From positions 269,196 to 333,195 of the forward strand of contig JBGSXL010000007.1 in NCBI GenBank assembly GCA_041751425.1: a stretch of 64,000 nt of DNA, in the 5' to 3' direction. The stretch is from JAVVEG01 sp041751425. Lineage in GTDB: Bacteria; Pseudomonadota; Gammaproteobacteria; Pseudomonadales; Pseudohongiellaceae. Position 1 is the first letter of the stretch. Each line of letters opens with the position of its first letter. Made by a program: the position numbers and the translations under genes. The notes below the pieces were generated by a model that ran no database searches, was not told the DNA's origin, and saw only the letters and a program-made list of their open reading frames with translations. This document shows positions 17,946 through 26,412 of the stretch, piece by piece.

Positions 17946-18797
17946 TCAGCCAAGCGCATCCAGAATATACTGCGGCATGGCGAAAGCTGCGCAATGCAGA
18001 GCCGGGTTGTAGTAGCGGCTGCGCACCTGGAGTTTATGCCAGCGTTCCTGCAAAGCAGCTAATGGTACTTGCCTTAAACCGGCGTTGTTGCTGGCCCAGG
18101 CGAAGCACATTATACCGCCAACATAGGTCGGTACGGCAGCACTATAAAAGCCCCAGTCACTGAAAACCGGCTGCAAGCGGCTAGCTGTGCGCAGGAGTTC
18201 TTCGGTTTGCATGAAGGCGACCCCGTTTTGCGCCACCAGTATACCGCCGGGATTCAGCCTTTCACGACATCCTCTGTAGAAATCCTGGGAAAAGAGAACT
18301 TCAGCGGGGCCATGCGGGTCTGTGGAGTCGGAAATGATGACGTCAAACTGTTCCTTACACTGATGGACAAAATCGAAACCATCGCCGATGACGATATTGG
18401 CACGCGGGTCATCATAGGCTCCGGCGCTATGCCCCGGCAGATACTGTTTGGCCATGTCGATGACAGCGCCATCAATCTCAACCTGCGTTATATGGGTAAC
18501 TTCCGAATGTTTGCAGACTTCGCGCAGAATGCCGCCATCACCGCCGCCGATAATCAGGACGCGTCTGGCGGCCCCGTGTGCAATCAGCGGCACGTGGGTA
18601 AGCATTTCATGGTAGATGAATTCGTCTTTTTCGGTGGTTTGGACGACACCGTCGAGGGCAAGCACGCGACCGAACAGGGCATTCCTGAATATCAGCAAGT
18701 GCTGATGATCGGATTTCTGCTCATAGAGCATTTCATCGATGGTGAGTGATTGCCCGTATGCAGGATAGAGGGTTTCTGTCCAGACAGGTTTGGTCAT
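17946..18797 (-). CDS. speE: Spermidine synthase
   Basis: This 283-residue polyamine aminopropyltransferase is intact. It has the substrate-gating N-terminal beta domain (YGQSLTIDEMLYEQKSDHQ), the nucleotide loop GGGDGGILREV, the acidic strand QVEID and the catalytic segment ISDSTDP. It transfers the aminopropyl group of decarboxylated S-adenosylmethionine to putrescine in the cytoplasm. Its start overlaps the stop of speD by one base (TGATG), so both steps of spermidine synthesis are coupled. Confidence 0.95.
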   Translation of the reverse strand: MTKPVWTETLYPAYGQSLTIDEMLYEQKSDHQHLLIFRNALFGRVLALDGVVQTTEKDEFIYHEMLTHVPLIAHGAARRVLIIGGGDGGILREVCKHSEVTHITQVEIDGAVIDMAKQYLPGHSAGAYDDPRANIVIGDGFDFVHQCKEQFDVIISDSTDPHGPAEVLFSQDFYRGCRERLNPGGILVAQNGVAFMQTEELLRTASRLQPVFSDWGFYSAAVPTYVGGIMCFAWASNNAGLRQVPLAALQERWHKLQVRSRYYNPALHCAAFAMPQYILDALG

Positions 18798-19303
18798 CAG
18801 ATGCTTGCAGGATCAGCCTGATCAGCCAACGGCTGTGTAAGGCCGCGCAATTGCTCACCCACGGTTACGCTGCGTGGTTTGAAGGCGCCTTTAAGAACGG
18901 GAACCGCTTTCTCCGGCTGCGCGTCGCCGCACATGAAAATGTCGAACGCTGCGTAGCCACGCTCAGGCCAGGTATGGACACTGATATGTGATTCGGCCAA
19001 TACAGCTACACCCGAGATTCCGCCGTTCGGCGTAAAATGATGCAGATGAATATGCAATAAAGTGGCACCACAGACTTCAACGCATTCTCTGAACTTGGCT
19101 TCCATTAAATCGATGTCGGTCAGATTTTCTGCGCCCCAGAAGTCGATCAATAAATGCGTGCCAGCGAATTCCAGACCATTCCGGTGGATGAAATGGTCTT
19201 TGTGCAAAGGGTCAATCTGATTGTTGAATGTCGGCCAATCGTGCTCGTTAGCACTGTGGCTAGCTGAGTTGACAGAAGCTTTGAGGGAGGAGATTTTGCT
19301 CAT
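18797..19303 (-). CDS. speD: S-adenosylmethionine decarboxylase proenzyme
   Basis: This 168-residue class 1 (short, SpeH-type) proenzyme is self-cleaving. The processing site LAESHISVHTWPE places the cleavage between Glu104 and Ser105; Ser105 becomes the pyruvoyl cofactor, and His107/His110 and the downstream FDIFMCG Cys fit the catalytic set. It decarboxylates AdoMet to supply the aminopropyl donor for SpeE, encoded immediately downstream. The N-terminus (about 35 residues) is longer than in minimal homologues. Confidence 0.93.
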   Translation of the reverse strand: MSKISSLKASVNSASHSANEHDWPTFNNQIDPLHKDHFIHRNGLEFAGTHLLIDFWGAENLTDIDLMEAKFRECVEVCGATLLHIHLHHFTPNGGISGVAVLAESHISVHTWPERGYAAFDIFMCGDAQPEKAVPVLKGAFKPRSVTVGEQLRGLTQPLADQADPASI

Positions 19304-19464
19304 TTTTCCGGGCCCTTAAAGTGTGGCGATGTGGGCGCCCATAGACCTTCTGTATTTCCAGGAAATAATGTCAGTTCGGACTATAGGCCTCCGCGCCAAG
19401 CGTGGGTTGCTGGGTGTATCGTCGCTGCGCAAGGCAGATTGTCGACAGAGGGAGAGCAGTTTAA

Positions 19465-19483
19465 GTATTTCTACTTGAAATAC
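19465..19483. promoter_or_regulatory. Inverted repeat upstream of speD
   Basis: GTATTTC-TACTT-GAAATAC is a perfect seven-base inverted repeat 162 bases before the speD start in the 283-base gap between speD and an acyl-CoA dehydrogenase. It could be an operator or a leader hairpin. Nothing else recognisable is in this gap. Confidence 0.3.
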
Positions 19484-19587
19484 AAGAGAAATCTGTAATT
19501 TTTTTGCTGCAAAACGGTAGCGCGACGCGTTAAATAACGCCTCTGACTTCATTTATGACATTTTGGTAACAGGAATTTAAATGAGCG

Positions 19588-20736
19588 TCAGCTGGCGTCC
19601 TTTATCATATTGCGCGCAATGATAATTTGCTGGATCTGGCTGGTACCCTCGTACAGACGGAACAGCCGCACATCCCGATAGAAGCGCTCCACCGCATACT
19701 CGGAGATATAACCTGCGCCGCCGTGTATCTGCACAGCACGGTCAGCAACCCGTCCTACCATCTCCGTTGCGAATAGCTTACAGGCTGCCGACTCGGTGCT
19801 GACATTATCGCCGGCGTCGCGTTTGCGAGCAGTTTCCAGCACCATGCAGCGGGCCGCATAGCTCTCGGTTTTAGAATCGGCCAGCATTGCCTGAATCAGC
19901 TGATGTTCCACTATCGGTTTGCCAAATTGCTTGCGCTCCATGGCGTACTTCAGAGCATCCTCAATCAGTCGGTCAGCCACGCCAACGCTGACGCCGGATA
20001 TATGCAGTCTGCCGCGGTCCAGCACCTTCATAGCTGTAATGAATCCCTGGCCTTCCTCACCGATCAGATTGTCCGCGGGTACCCGGCAATCCTCGAATAT
20101 CACATCACAGGTGAGTGAACCTGCCTGACCCATTTTTTTGTCGATGGCACCCAATGTTATGCCAGGTGTACCTTTCTCGACGATGAATGCGGAGACGCCG
20201 CGAGCTCCCTTGACAGCAGGGTCGGTGCGCGCCATGACGTTGAAGGTATCTGCAACCGGGCCATTGGTGATGTAGCGTTTGGTGCCATTAATAATGTAAT
20301 GATCACCGTCACGGCGCGCTGTCGCTTTTACGGAACCTGCATCAGAGCCAACATCCGGCTCGGTCAGACAGAAGCAACCCACCCACTCGCCGCTGGCATA
20401 TTTAGGCAGGTATTTCTGTTTCTGTGCTTCGGTACCATCAAAAACCACTGCAGCTGAACCGATACCGTTATTGGTACCCAAAATGGAGCGGAATGCTGGC
20501 GATGTGCGCCCAAGCGACATGGCGACATAAATTTCCTCTTCCATGGTCAGGCCCAGGCCACCGTACTCCTCTGGAATGGTCATGCCAAACAGTCCCAGTT
20601 CCTTCATTTCCCGGATGATGTCATCAGGAACCTTATTGTTTTCAGCCACTTCCTGTTCAGCCGGGATCAGACGTTCTTTGACAAATCGATCAACTATATC
20701 AACGAGTTGATTCAGAGTTTCCTGGTCGCGTATCAT
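19588..20736 (-). CDS. Acyl-CoA dehydrogenase (medium/short-chain type)
   Basis: This 382-residue FAD enzyme oxidises acyl-CoA to trans-2-enoyl-CoA, the first beta-oxidation step. Motifs include CLTEPDVGSDAGS and RYITNGP in the FAD/substrate region, and the catalytic Glu sits in RLYEGTSQIQQI near the C-terminus. Length is typical of tetrameric MCAD/SCAD-like enzymes. AAGGGG nine bases before ATG 20736 supports the start. It is divergent from the thiolase gene, and the two probably share a regulatory region. Chain length or branched-chain preference cannot be told. Confidence 0.92.
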   Translation of the reverse strand: MIRDQETLNQLVDIVDRFVKERLIPAEQEVAENNKVPDDIIREMKELGLFGMTIPEEYGGLGLTMEEEIYVAMSLGRTSPAFRSILGTNNGIGSAAVVFDGTEAQKQKYLPKYASGEWVGCFCLTEPDVGSDAGSVKATARRDGDHYIINGTKRYITNGPVADTFNVMARTDPAVKGARGVSAFIVEKGTPGITLGAIDKKMGQAGSLTCDVIFEDCRVPADNLIGEEGQGFITAMKVLDRGRLHISGVSVGVADRLIEDALKYAMERKQFGKPIVEHQLIQAMLADSKTESYAARCMVLETARKRDAGDNVSTESAACKLFATEMVGRVADRAVQIHGGAGYISEYAVERFYRDVRLFRLYEGTSQIQQIIIARNMIKDAS

Positions 20737-20823
20737 TTTTTTAACCCCTTAAAATGTCACCAATTCCGGCTGTCGGGCAAGCCCGTTTCAGGCCGCTCGT
20801 AGCGGCGCAATCATATCTTAGAA

Positions 20824-20833
20824 CGAGCGCTCG
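20824..20833. promoter_or_regulatory. Palindrome in the acyl-CoA dehydrogenase/thiolase divergent promoter
   Basis: The perfect 10-base palindrome CGAGCGCTCG sits between the divergent acyl-CoA dehydrogenase and thiolase genes, 89 bases before the thiolase ATG. TetR-type fatty-acid regulators often bind GC-rich palindromes of this sort in such positions. No regulator gene is adjacent, so this is only a candidate operator. Confidence 0.3.
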
Positions 20834-20912
20834 AGTCGAATTCCCCATGTCTGGAGCTTATGCTAGTATGGCCAGCCTTATTCCAACAGATTTTTGTAAA
20901 GAGATCGAATTC

Positions 20913-22127
20913 ATGACGAACAACACGGATGCGTTTATCTACGATGGAGGCCGTTCAGCCTTCGGCAGACACGGCGGCAAGCTTTCTTCTATTCGCCCCG
21001 ATGACCTGCTGTCTCATGTCATCAAGGCAGTAGTAGGCCGCAATACATTCGCGGTGGCCGAGTACGAAGACGTTATCATAGGCAACACCAATCAGGCAGG
21101 AGAAGATTGCCGCAATGTGGGACGCTTTGCAGCCTTGTTGGCAGGCTTGCCTACCAGCGTAGGGGGTTTGACAGTCAATCGCCTGTGCGGCAGTGGTCTG
21201 GCAGCAGTGCTGGATGCCAGCCGCGGTGTCAAAGCCGGTGAAGGAGAGTTGTTTTTGGCTGGTGGTGTCGAATCCATGAGTCGTGCGCCGCTGATACTTT
21301 CCAAAGCACAAAGTGCATTCGATCGTGGTCAGCAGATAGCAGACAGCACATTGGGTGCGCGGTTCACGAATCCGCGTATTGCCAAAGGTTTTGGTGAAGA
21401 TACGATGCCACAGACGGCTGACAATATTGCCAGCGATCTGGGTATCACTCGCGAACAAAGCGATATTTTTGCGGCGGCCTCGCAGGCAAAATATGAAGCC
21501 GCCAGAGCGGCTGGTTTCTTTGCAGGTGAAATTATTCCGATAGAAGTGGCACAGGGTCGCAAGGCCCCGCCACTTGTTGTAGATGCTGACGAGCACCCGC
21601 GTGCTGATTCAAACTTGCAGGCACTGGCTGGTTTGCGTCCGTTGTTTGAAGGTGGCGTTGTGACCGCTGGCAATGCCTCCGGTATCAATGATGGTGCTGC
21701 CGCAATCATCATCGGCAATGCTGCTATCGGAGAACGCTACGGCGCTAAGCCCCGGGCCCGAATCATTGCCGGTGCAGTAGCAGGGGTGGATCCGCGAGTC
21801 ATGGGATTGGGTCCGGTCTTCGCGGCCAAAAAGGCTCTGGCGCGTGCCGGGCTGACATTGGCAGACATGGACATCATCGAAATTAATGAAGCATTCGCCA
21901 CTCAGGTGTTGGGCTGTCTGCAATTACTGGAAGTCGATTTCAGTGATTCACGAGTTAACCCGAACGGTGGTGCCATTGCGGTAGGGCATCCATTGGGAGC
22001 CTCTGGTGCGCGCATCGCCCTGAGCACTGTCAGACAATTGGAGCGCAGCGGTGGCCGCTACGCACTGGTCAGTTTATGTATAGGTATTGGTCAGGGTGTT
22101 GCGGCAATTATTGAACGCCTGGATTGA
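20913..22127 (+). CDS. Acetyl-CoA acyltransferase (thiolase)
   Basis: This 404-residue degradative thiolase carries out the last beta-oxidation step. The acyl-binding Cys92 is in NRLCGSGLAAV, the catalytic His in AVGHPLGASGAR and the second Cys in SLCIGIGQGVA. I start at ATG 20913 (MTNNTDAFIYDG) because homology to thiolases begins there; a 53-codon extension back to 20754 runs through the promoter region and looks non-coding. It lies 70 bases upstream of the FadB-like gene, so the two can form a trifunctional beta-oxidation unit. The PaaJ/PcaF subgroup is possible. Confidence 0.92.
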   Translation: MTNNTDAFIYDGGRSAFGRHGGKLSSIRPDDLLSHVIKAVVGRNTFAVAEYEDVIIGNTNQAGEDCRNVGRFAALLAGLPTSVGGLTVNRLCGSGLAAVLDASRGVKAGEGELFLAGGVESMSRAPLILSKAQSAFDRGQQIADSTLGARFTNPRIAKGFGEDTMPQTADNIASDLGITREQSDIFAAASQAKYEAARAAGFFAGEIIPIEVAQGRKAPPLVVDADEHPRADSNLQALAGLRPLFEGGVVTAGNASGINDGAAAIIIGNAAIGERYGAKPRARIIAGAVAGVDPRVMGLGPVFAAKKALARAGLTLADMDIIEINEAFATQVLGCLQLLEVDFSDSRVNPNGGAIAVGHPLGASGARIALSTVRQLERSGGRYALVSLCIGIGQGVAAIIERLD

Positions 22128-22184
22128 GCGCTCTGGATAGAACTGCATAAATAGAGCAACAAAATAAAACACAGCAAAAAACAC

Positions 22185-22188
22185 AGGA
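22185..22188 (+). promoter_or_regulatory. Shine-Dalgarno that decides the FadB-like start
   Basis: AGGA at 22185-22188 touches the first ATG (22189) but stands nine bases before the second ATG (22198), so the second is the likely start. Confidence 0.6.
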
Positions 22189-22197
22189 ATGTACTTT

Positions 22198-24303
22198 ATG
22201 TCTACAGTAGTCAGCTACGAAATCATCGACAATATTGGTGTGATTTCCATCAACAACCCGCCAGTCAATGCGCTTTCCCATGCTTTGCGTGAAGGTCTTG
22301 AAAAAGCCATTAAAGCCGCTCAGTCGGACGCCTCTGAAGCTATCGTGCTGTTCTGTGAAGGTCGCACATTTATCGCCGGTGCGGATATCACCGAGTTTGG
22401 CAAACCTCCCAGAGAGCCGGGCCTGCATGAAGTGCTGGTTGCGATAGAAAATTCCAACAAGCTGGTGGTCGCTGCCATTCATGGTACAGCTTTGGGCGGT
22501 GGTTTTGAAACAGCGCTGGCCTGTCATTATCGTTGTGCTGTGCCATCTGCCAAGGTGGGTTTGCCCGAAGTCAAACTCGGCTTGCTGCCAGGTGCCGGTG
22601 GTACTCAACGTGTGCCTCGCATTGCTGGTGTTAAAGCTGCCCTGGAGATGATTACCAGCGGTAATCCGATAGCTGCAACTGCAGCCTGCGAGATGGGTCT
22701 GGTTGATGAAATCATTGACGGCAGCGATCTGAAGGCAGGGGCTGTAGCTTATGCTAAAGACCTGGTGGATTCGGGTGCCAAACTGAAACGTATTCGTGAT
22801 ATCACCATTGACGCGTCCAGCATCGAACCGGGATTTTTTGACAGTTACCGTAAGAAGATTGCCCAGCGTGCACGCGGACAAATAGCGCCAGATCGCATTG
22901 TTTCCTGCGTTGAGGCTGCTGTTAATTTACCCATGGATGCCGGCTTGAAGCGAGAACGCGAATTGTTCATGGAACTGGTCACCTCACCTCAGTCCGCCGC
23001 GATGCGTCATGCCTTTTTTGCGGAGCGCGAAGCCAACAAGATAAAAGATCTGCCTGCCGACACCAAAACCCGTGATATCAAGAAAGTGGCCATCATTGGT
23101 GGTGGCACAATGGGCGGCGGTATCGCCATGTGTTTTGCCAATGTTGGTATTCCGGTTGTGATGGTGGAGATTAATGACGAGGCGCTGGAGCGTGGTCTGA
23201 GCATCATCCGCAAGAATTACAGTATCACCGCGCAGAAAGGCAAGATGACCGAGGAGGAAGTCGCTCAACGTCTGACGCTGATAAGTGGCACAACAGACTA
23301 CAAGAATATTGCTGATGTAGACCTGGTGATTGAAGCGGTATTCGAGAATCCGGATATCAAGAAAGAAGTGTTCGCCAAACTCGATGCTGCCTGCAAACAG
23401 GGAGCGATTCTGGCAACCAATACCTCTTACCAGAACGTGGATGACATAGCTGCTGCCACGAAGCGTCCTGAGGACGTGGTGGGTATGCATTTCTTCAGCC
23501 CTGCGAATGTCATGAAGCTGCTGGAAGTGGTACGTGGCGCCAAGACATCCAATGAAGTACTGGCAACGGCGATGCAGATTGGCAAGAAGATCGGCAAAGT
23601 GGGCGTGGTCTCACGCGTCTGTTATGGTTTTATAGGTAATCGCATGCTGGGCGGCTATGGTCGTCAAGCGCATATGCTTTTGCTTGATGGTGCTACACCG
23701 GCGCAGGTGGATGCAGCGGCAGAAGAGTTCGGCATGGCGATGGGACCATTGGCAATGGGCGATCTTGCAGGTCTGGATGTGGGCTACAAGGCACGTCAGG
23801 CACGCAAGGATCTGCCTGATGATCCGCGCACGCATTGCATCGCGTCTGCCCTGGTGGAAGGTGGCCGACTCGGACAGAAGAGTGGTGCCGGTTATTACAA
23901 GTATGATCCGCAGACACGTGCTCGCCAGTCAGACCCGGAAGTTGAGGCATTGATCAAGGAGCAGGCTGCCAAGCTGGGCATTAAGCAGCGTGACATCAGT
24001 AATGAGGAAATCGTGGCACGTTTGTTCTATCCGCTGATCAACGAAGGGGCACTGATTCTGGAAGAGGGCATTGCACAACGCCCTAGTGACATCGATATCG
24101 TTTATCTCTATGGCTACGCTTTCCCGGCAGCCAAAGGCGGCCCGATGTTTTACGCAGATCAGGTTGGTCTGAAAAAAGTGTATGACACCATTTGTGAGTA
24201 TCGCGATAACGGCAGCGAGAAGTATTGGCAGCCGGCACCATTGCTGGAGAAATTGGCCAAAGAAGGCAAAACCTTTGCTGAGTGGGCGAGGGCACAGGCA
24301 TGA
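22198..24303 (+). CDS. Bifunctional enoyl-CoA hydratase/3-hydroxyacyl-CoA dehydrogenase
   Basis: This 701-residue enzyme fuses an N-terminal crotonase domain (about residues 1-190) to an NAD-dependent 3-hydroxyacyl-CoA dehydrogenase (about 290-690). Both crotonase glutamates are present (GGGFETAL and GLPEVKLG), with the oxyanion-hole residues in FIAGADI. The Rossmann loop is IIGGGTMGGGIA, and HFFSPANVMKLLEVV is the dehydrogenase signature. The layout is that of the peroxisomal L-bifunctional enzyme rather than the alpha subunit of the E. coli FadBA complex. It performs the two middle beta-oxidation steps in the cytoplasm. The alcohol dehydrogenase start overlaps its stop (ATGA). Confidence 0.93.
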   Translation: MSTVVSYEIIDNIGVISINNPPVNALSHALREGLEKAIKAAQSDASEAIVLFCEGRTFIAGADITEFGKPPREPGLHEVLVAIENSNKLVVAAIHGTALGGGFETALACHYRCAVPSAKVGLPEVKLGLLPGAGGTQRVPRIAGVKAALEMITSGNPIAATAACEMGLVDEIIDGSDLKAGAVAYAKDLVDSGAKLKRIRDITIDASSIEPGFFDSYRKKIAQRARGQIAPDRIVSCVEAAVNLPMDAGLKRERELFMELVTSPQSAAMRHAFFAEREANKIKDLPADTKTRDIKKVAIIGGGTMGGGIAMCFANVGIPVVMVEINDEALERGLSIIRKNYSITAQKGKMTEEEVAQRLTLISGTTDYKNIADVDLVIEAVFENPDIKKEVFAKLDAACKQGAILATNTSYQNVDDIAAATKRPEDVVGMHFFSPANVMKLLEVVRGAKTSNEVLATAMQIGKKIGKVGVVSRVCYGFIGNRMLGGYGRQAHMLLLDGATPAQVDAAAEEFGMAMGPLAMGDLAGLDVGYKARQARKDLPDDPRTHCIASALVEGGRLGQKSGAGYYKYDPQTRARQSDPEVEALIKEQAAKLGIKQRDISNEEIVARLFYPLINEGALILEEGIAQRPSDIDIVYLYGYAFPAAKGGPMFYADQVGLKKVYDTICEYRDNGSEKYWQPAPLLEKLAKEGKTFAEWARAQA

Positions 24304-25337
24304 TCTCATGGCAGACAGCAGCACCTGGCGATGATCTGGTTCGTACGGAATCGGAAACCCCGATCCCGCAAGGGACACAGGTTTTGATTAAAATGCTGGC
24401 ATGTGGTGTCTGCCATTCGGATATTCATTTGCACGATGGTCAGTTCAATCTTGGCAACGACAAAATGCTGGAAGTTGGCAGACCCGGTATGGTGTTGGGT
24501 CATGAAATATTTGGCGAAGTGGTTGCTGTCGGGCCCGATGCCGCAGGTACTAAGCTTGGTGACAGACGCGTGGTATTTCCCTGGATAGGATGCGGCGAAT
24601 GTGCATCCTGCAAACGAGGTGAGGAACATTTGTGCACACCAGGCCGGGGACTTGGCACCATGGTGCATGGTGGCTTTGCGGATCATGTGCTGGTACCACA
24701 TAGTCGCTACCTGTTTGATAAGGGCGATGTAGCAGACTCTCTGGCTTCCACCTATGCCTGTTCAGGTTTGACTGCATACAGTGCCTTGAAAAAAGTGGGA
24801 GACCTGGTGGCAGGTGATGAGGTTTTAATCATCGGTGCAGGCGGCGTGGGCATGATGACTCTGCAGGTTGCCTTGTCCATGGGTATACAGCCTATCGTGA
24901 CTGATATTGATGATAGTAAACTGGCGACTGCCAAAGCGCTGGGCGCCAAGGCTGTGTTCAATTCATCCGATAAAACTGTGGTTAAGGAGATAAAGAAACT
25001 GAGCGGTGGTGGCATTTTTGCTGCGCTTGATTTCGTTGGTGCGGAGGCATCAGTCAATTTTGGTTTATCCTGTCTGCGCAAGGGCGGCAAATTGATTATT
25101 GTTGGCTTGTATGGCGGCGCGCTCAATATACCTATACCATTTATTCCCATGAACGCGCGCATCATCCAGGGCAGCTATGTCGGCAGCCTGCAGGAAATGG
25201 GCGAATTGATGGCTCTGGTACGGCAGGGCAAAATTGCGCCTATCAAGATTGAAAAGCGACCTTTGAGTCAGGTCACGCAAGCGCTGCACGATCTCAAGGC
25301 AGGCAAGGTGCAGGGGCGGGTTGTACTGACGCCTTAA
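24300..25337 (+). CDS. Zinc-dependent alcohol dehydrogenase
   Basis: This 345-residue medium-chain dehydrogenase starts at ATG 24300, which overlaps the FadB-like stop codon. Catalytic zinc ligands are in CGVCHSD and GHEIFGEV. The structural zinc loop CGECASCKRGEEHLC has four cysteines. The NAD(P) loop is IIGAGGVGMM. It oxidises or reduces an alcohol/aldehyde pair. Coupling to the beta-oxidation enzyme suggests a hydroxyacyl or cyclic-alcohol CoA substrate, but none can be assigned. Confidence 0.88.
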   Translation: MISWQTAAPGDDLVRTESETPIPQGTQVLIKMLACGVCHSDIHLHDGQFNLGNDKMLEVGRPGMVLGHEIFGEVVAVGPDAAGTKLGDRRVVFPWIGCGECASCKRGEEHLCTPGRGLGTMVHGGFADHVLVPHSRYLFDKGDVADSLASTYACSGLTAYSALKKVGDLVAGDEVLIIGAGGVGMMTLQVALSMGIQPIVTDIDDSKLATAKALGAKAVFNSSDKTVVKEIKKLSGGGIFAALDFVGAEASVNFGLSCLRKGGKLIIVGLYGGALNIPIPFIPMNARIIQGSYVGSLQEMGELMALVRQGKIAPIKIEKRPLSQVTQALHDLKAGKVQGRVVLTP

Positions 25338-25377
25338 GTAATGAATTTTTTAAACTGACCTAGCGAGCGTCAGAAAC

Positions 25378-26397
25378 ATGACTGAAAAGGAATCGTCAAG
25401 AATTCCTCCTGGTTTAATGAACTGCACGAACTGTGATGCAGTTTTGCAAGGTGCCTGGTGTCACGAGTGCGGGCAGCCTGTCAAAGGTATGATCCGCCAT
25501 TTCCACTCCATCTTTGGTGATTTCCTGGATACCGTCATTGGCTATGACAACCGTATCTGGCGCACGTTGATCCCCCTTTACTTCCAGCCCGGGCGCATGA
25601 CCAACGATTTTATCGCGGGCAAACGCATGCGATTCGTGCTGCCGTTCCGATTATTTTTCATTCTTAGCCTTCTGGCATTTTTAGCGCTGCAAATAACCGC
25701 GTTACCAACGGGAGTTCAATCTTTTCAAACCGATACTTCTGAGCAAACTGGTAGTGACGCCCCGGCGGTACCAACGGAATTGGAAAGTATCCTGGAGGAA
25801 CTTGACATTCCTGAAGGCGATACCGACAGCGAACCTGTGGAAGTGGTATTTTTTGGTGGCCCATGGGATCGGGACGACAACCCTCTGGCATTTGGTTGGC
25901 TGCCATCTGCTGCAAATGCGCAGCTGAATGCGTGGATAGAACAGGCTATCAGGAATGTAGAGCGGGTAGGCGATAACCCAAGACAGCTGGTGGAAGATAT
26001 GCTGGGCCTCTTGTCCATAGTTCTTTTCATCATGATGCCAATTTTTGCGCTACTGCTGAAAATTATGTACGTATTCAAACGCCGTCTTTATATGGAGCAT
26101 CTTTTGGTTGCTCTGCACAGTCATAGCTTCCTTTTTTTGGCAGTTCTGGTTAGCACAGGTTTGTTGGCTTTGCAGCGTATCTTTCAAGATGTCATTGTGA
26201 TCGGTCTTATCGTGAACATATTGGTGCAGATAGTGCCGCTTTGGATTCCCGTCTATTTGCTGCTGATGCAGAAACGGGTTTACGCCCAGGGGTGGCCAAT
26301 GACAGTATGGAAATACTGTGTATTGGGCGTGTTGTACTCTATTATGGTTTCTTTCGCGCTGGTTCTGGCAGCTTTGGTCAGTCTGATTAATCTGTAA
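25378..26397 (+). CDS. DUF3667 membrane protein with N-terminal zinc ribbon
   Basis: This 339-residue protein starts with a four-cysteine ribbon (CTNCDAVLQGAWCHECG) and the DUF3667 hallmark segment (IGYDNRIWRTL ... LYFQPGRM). Several membrane helices follow, one at about residues 88-108 and three or four after residue 205, around an acidic periplasmic loop (about 110-200). The family is widespread in Bacteroidetes and gammaproteobacteria and has no known function. It lies just ahead of a run of exported peptidase and amidohydrolase genes on the same strand. Confidence 0.8.
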   Translation: MTEKESSRIPPGLMNCTNCDAVLQGAWCHECGQPVKGMIRHFHSIFGDFLDTVIGYDNRIWRTLIPLYFQPGRMTNDFIAGKRMRFVLPFRLFFILSLLAFLALQITALPTGVQSFQTDTSEQTGSDAPAVPTELESILEELDIPEGDTDSEPVEVVFFGGPWDRDDNPLAFGWLPSAANAQLNAWIEQAIRNVERVGDNPRQLVEDMLGLLSIVLFIMMPIFALLLKIMYVFKRRLYMEHLLVALHSHSFLFLAVLVSTGLLALQRIFQDVIVIGLIVNILVQIVPLWIPVYLLLMQKRVYAQGWPMTVWKYCVLGVLYSIMVSFALVLAALVSLINL

Positions 26398-26412
26398 TTT
26401 TGGGAGTTAAAA

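Noticed and set aside
22108..22881. Open frame of 257 codons opposite the FadB-like gene
   Set aside because: No domain, and it overlaps conserved crotonase coding sequence entirely.
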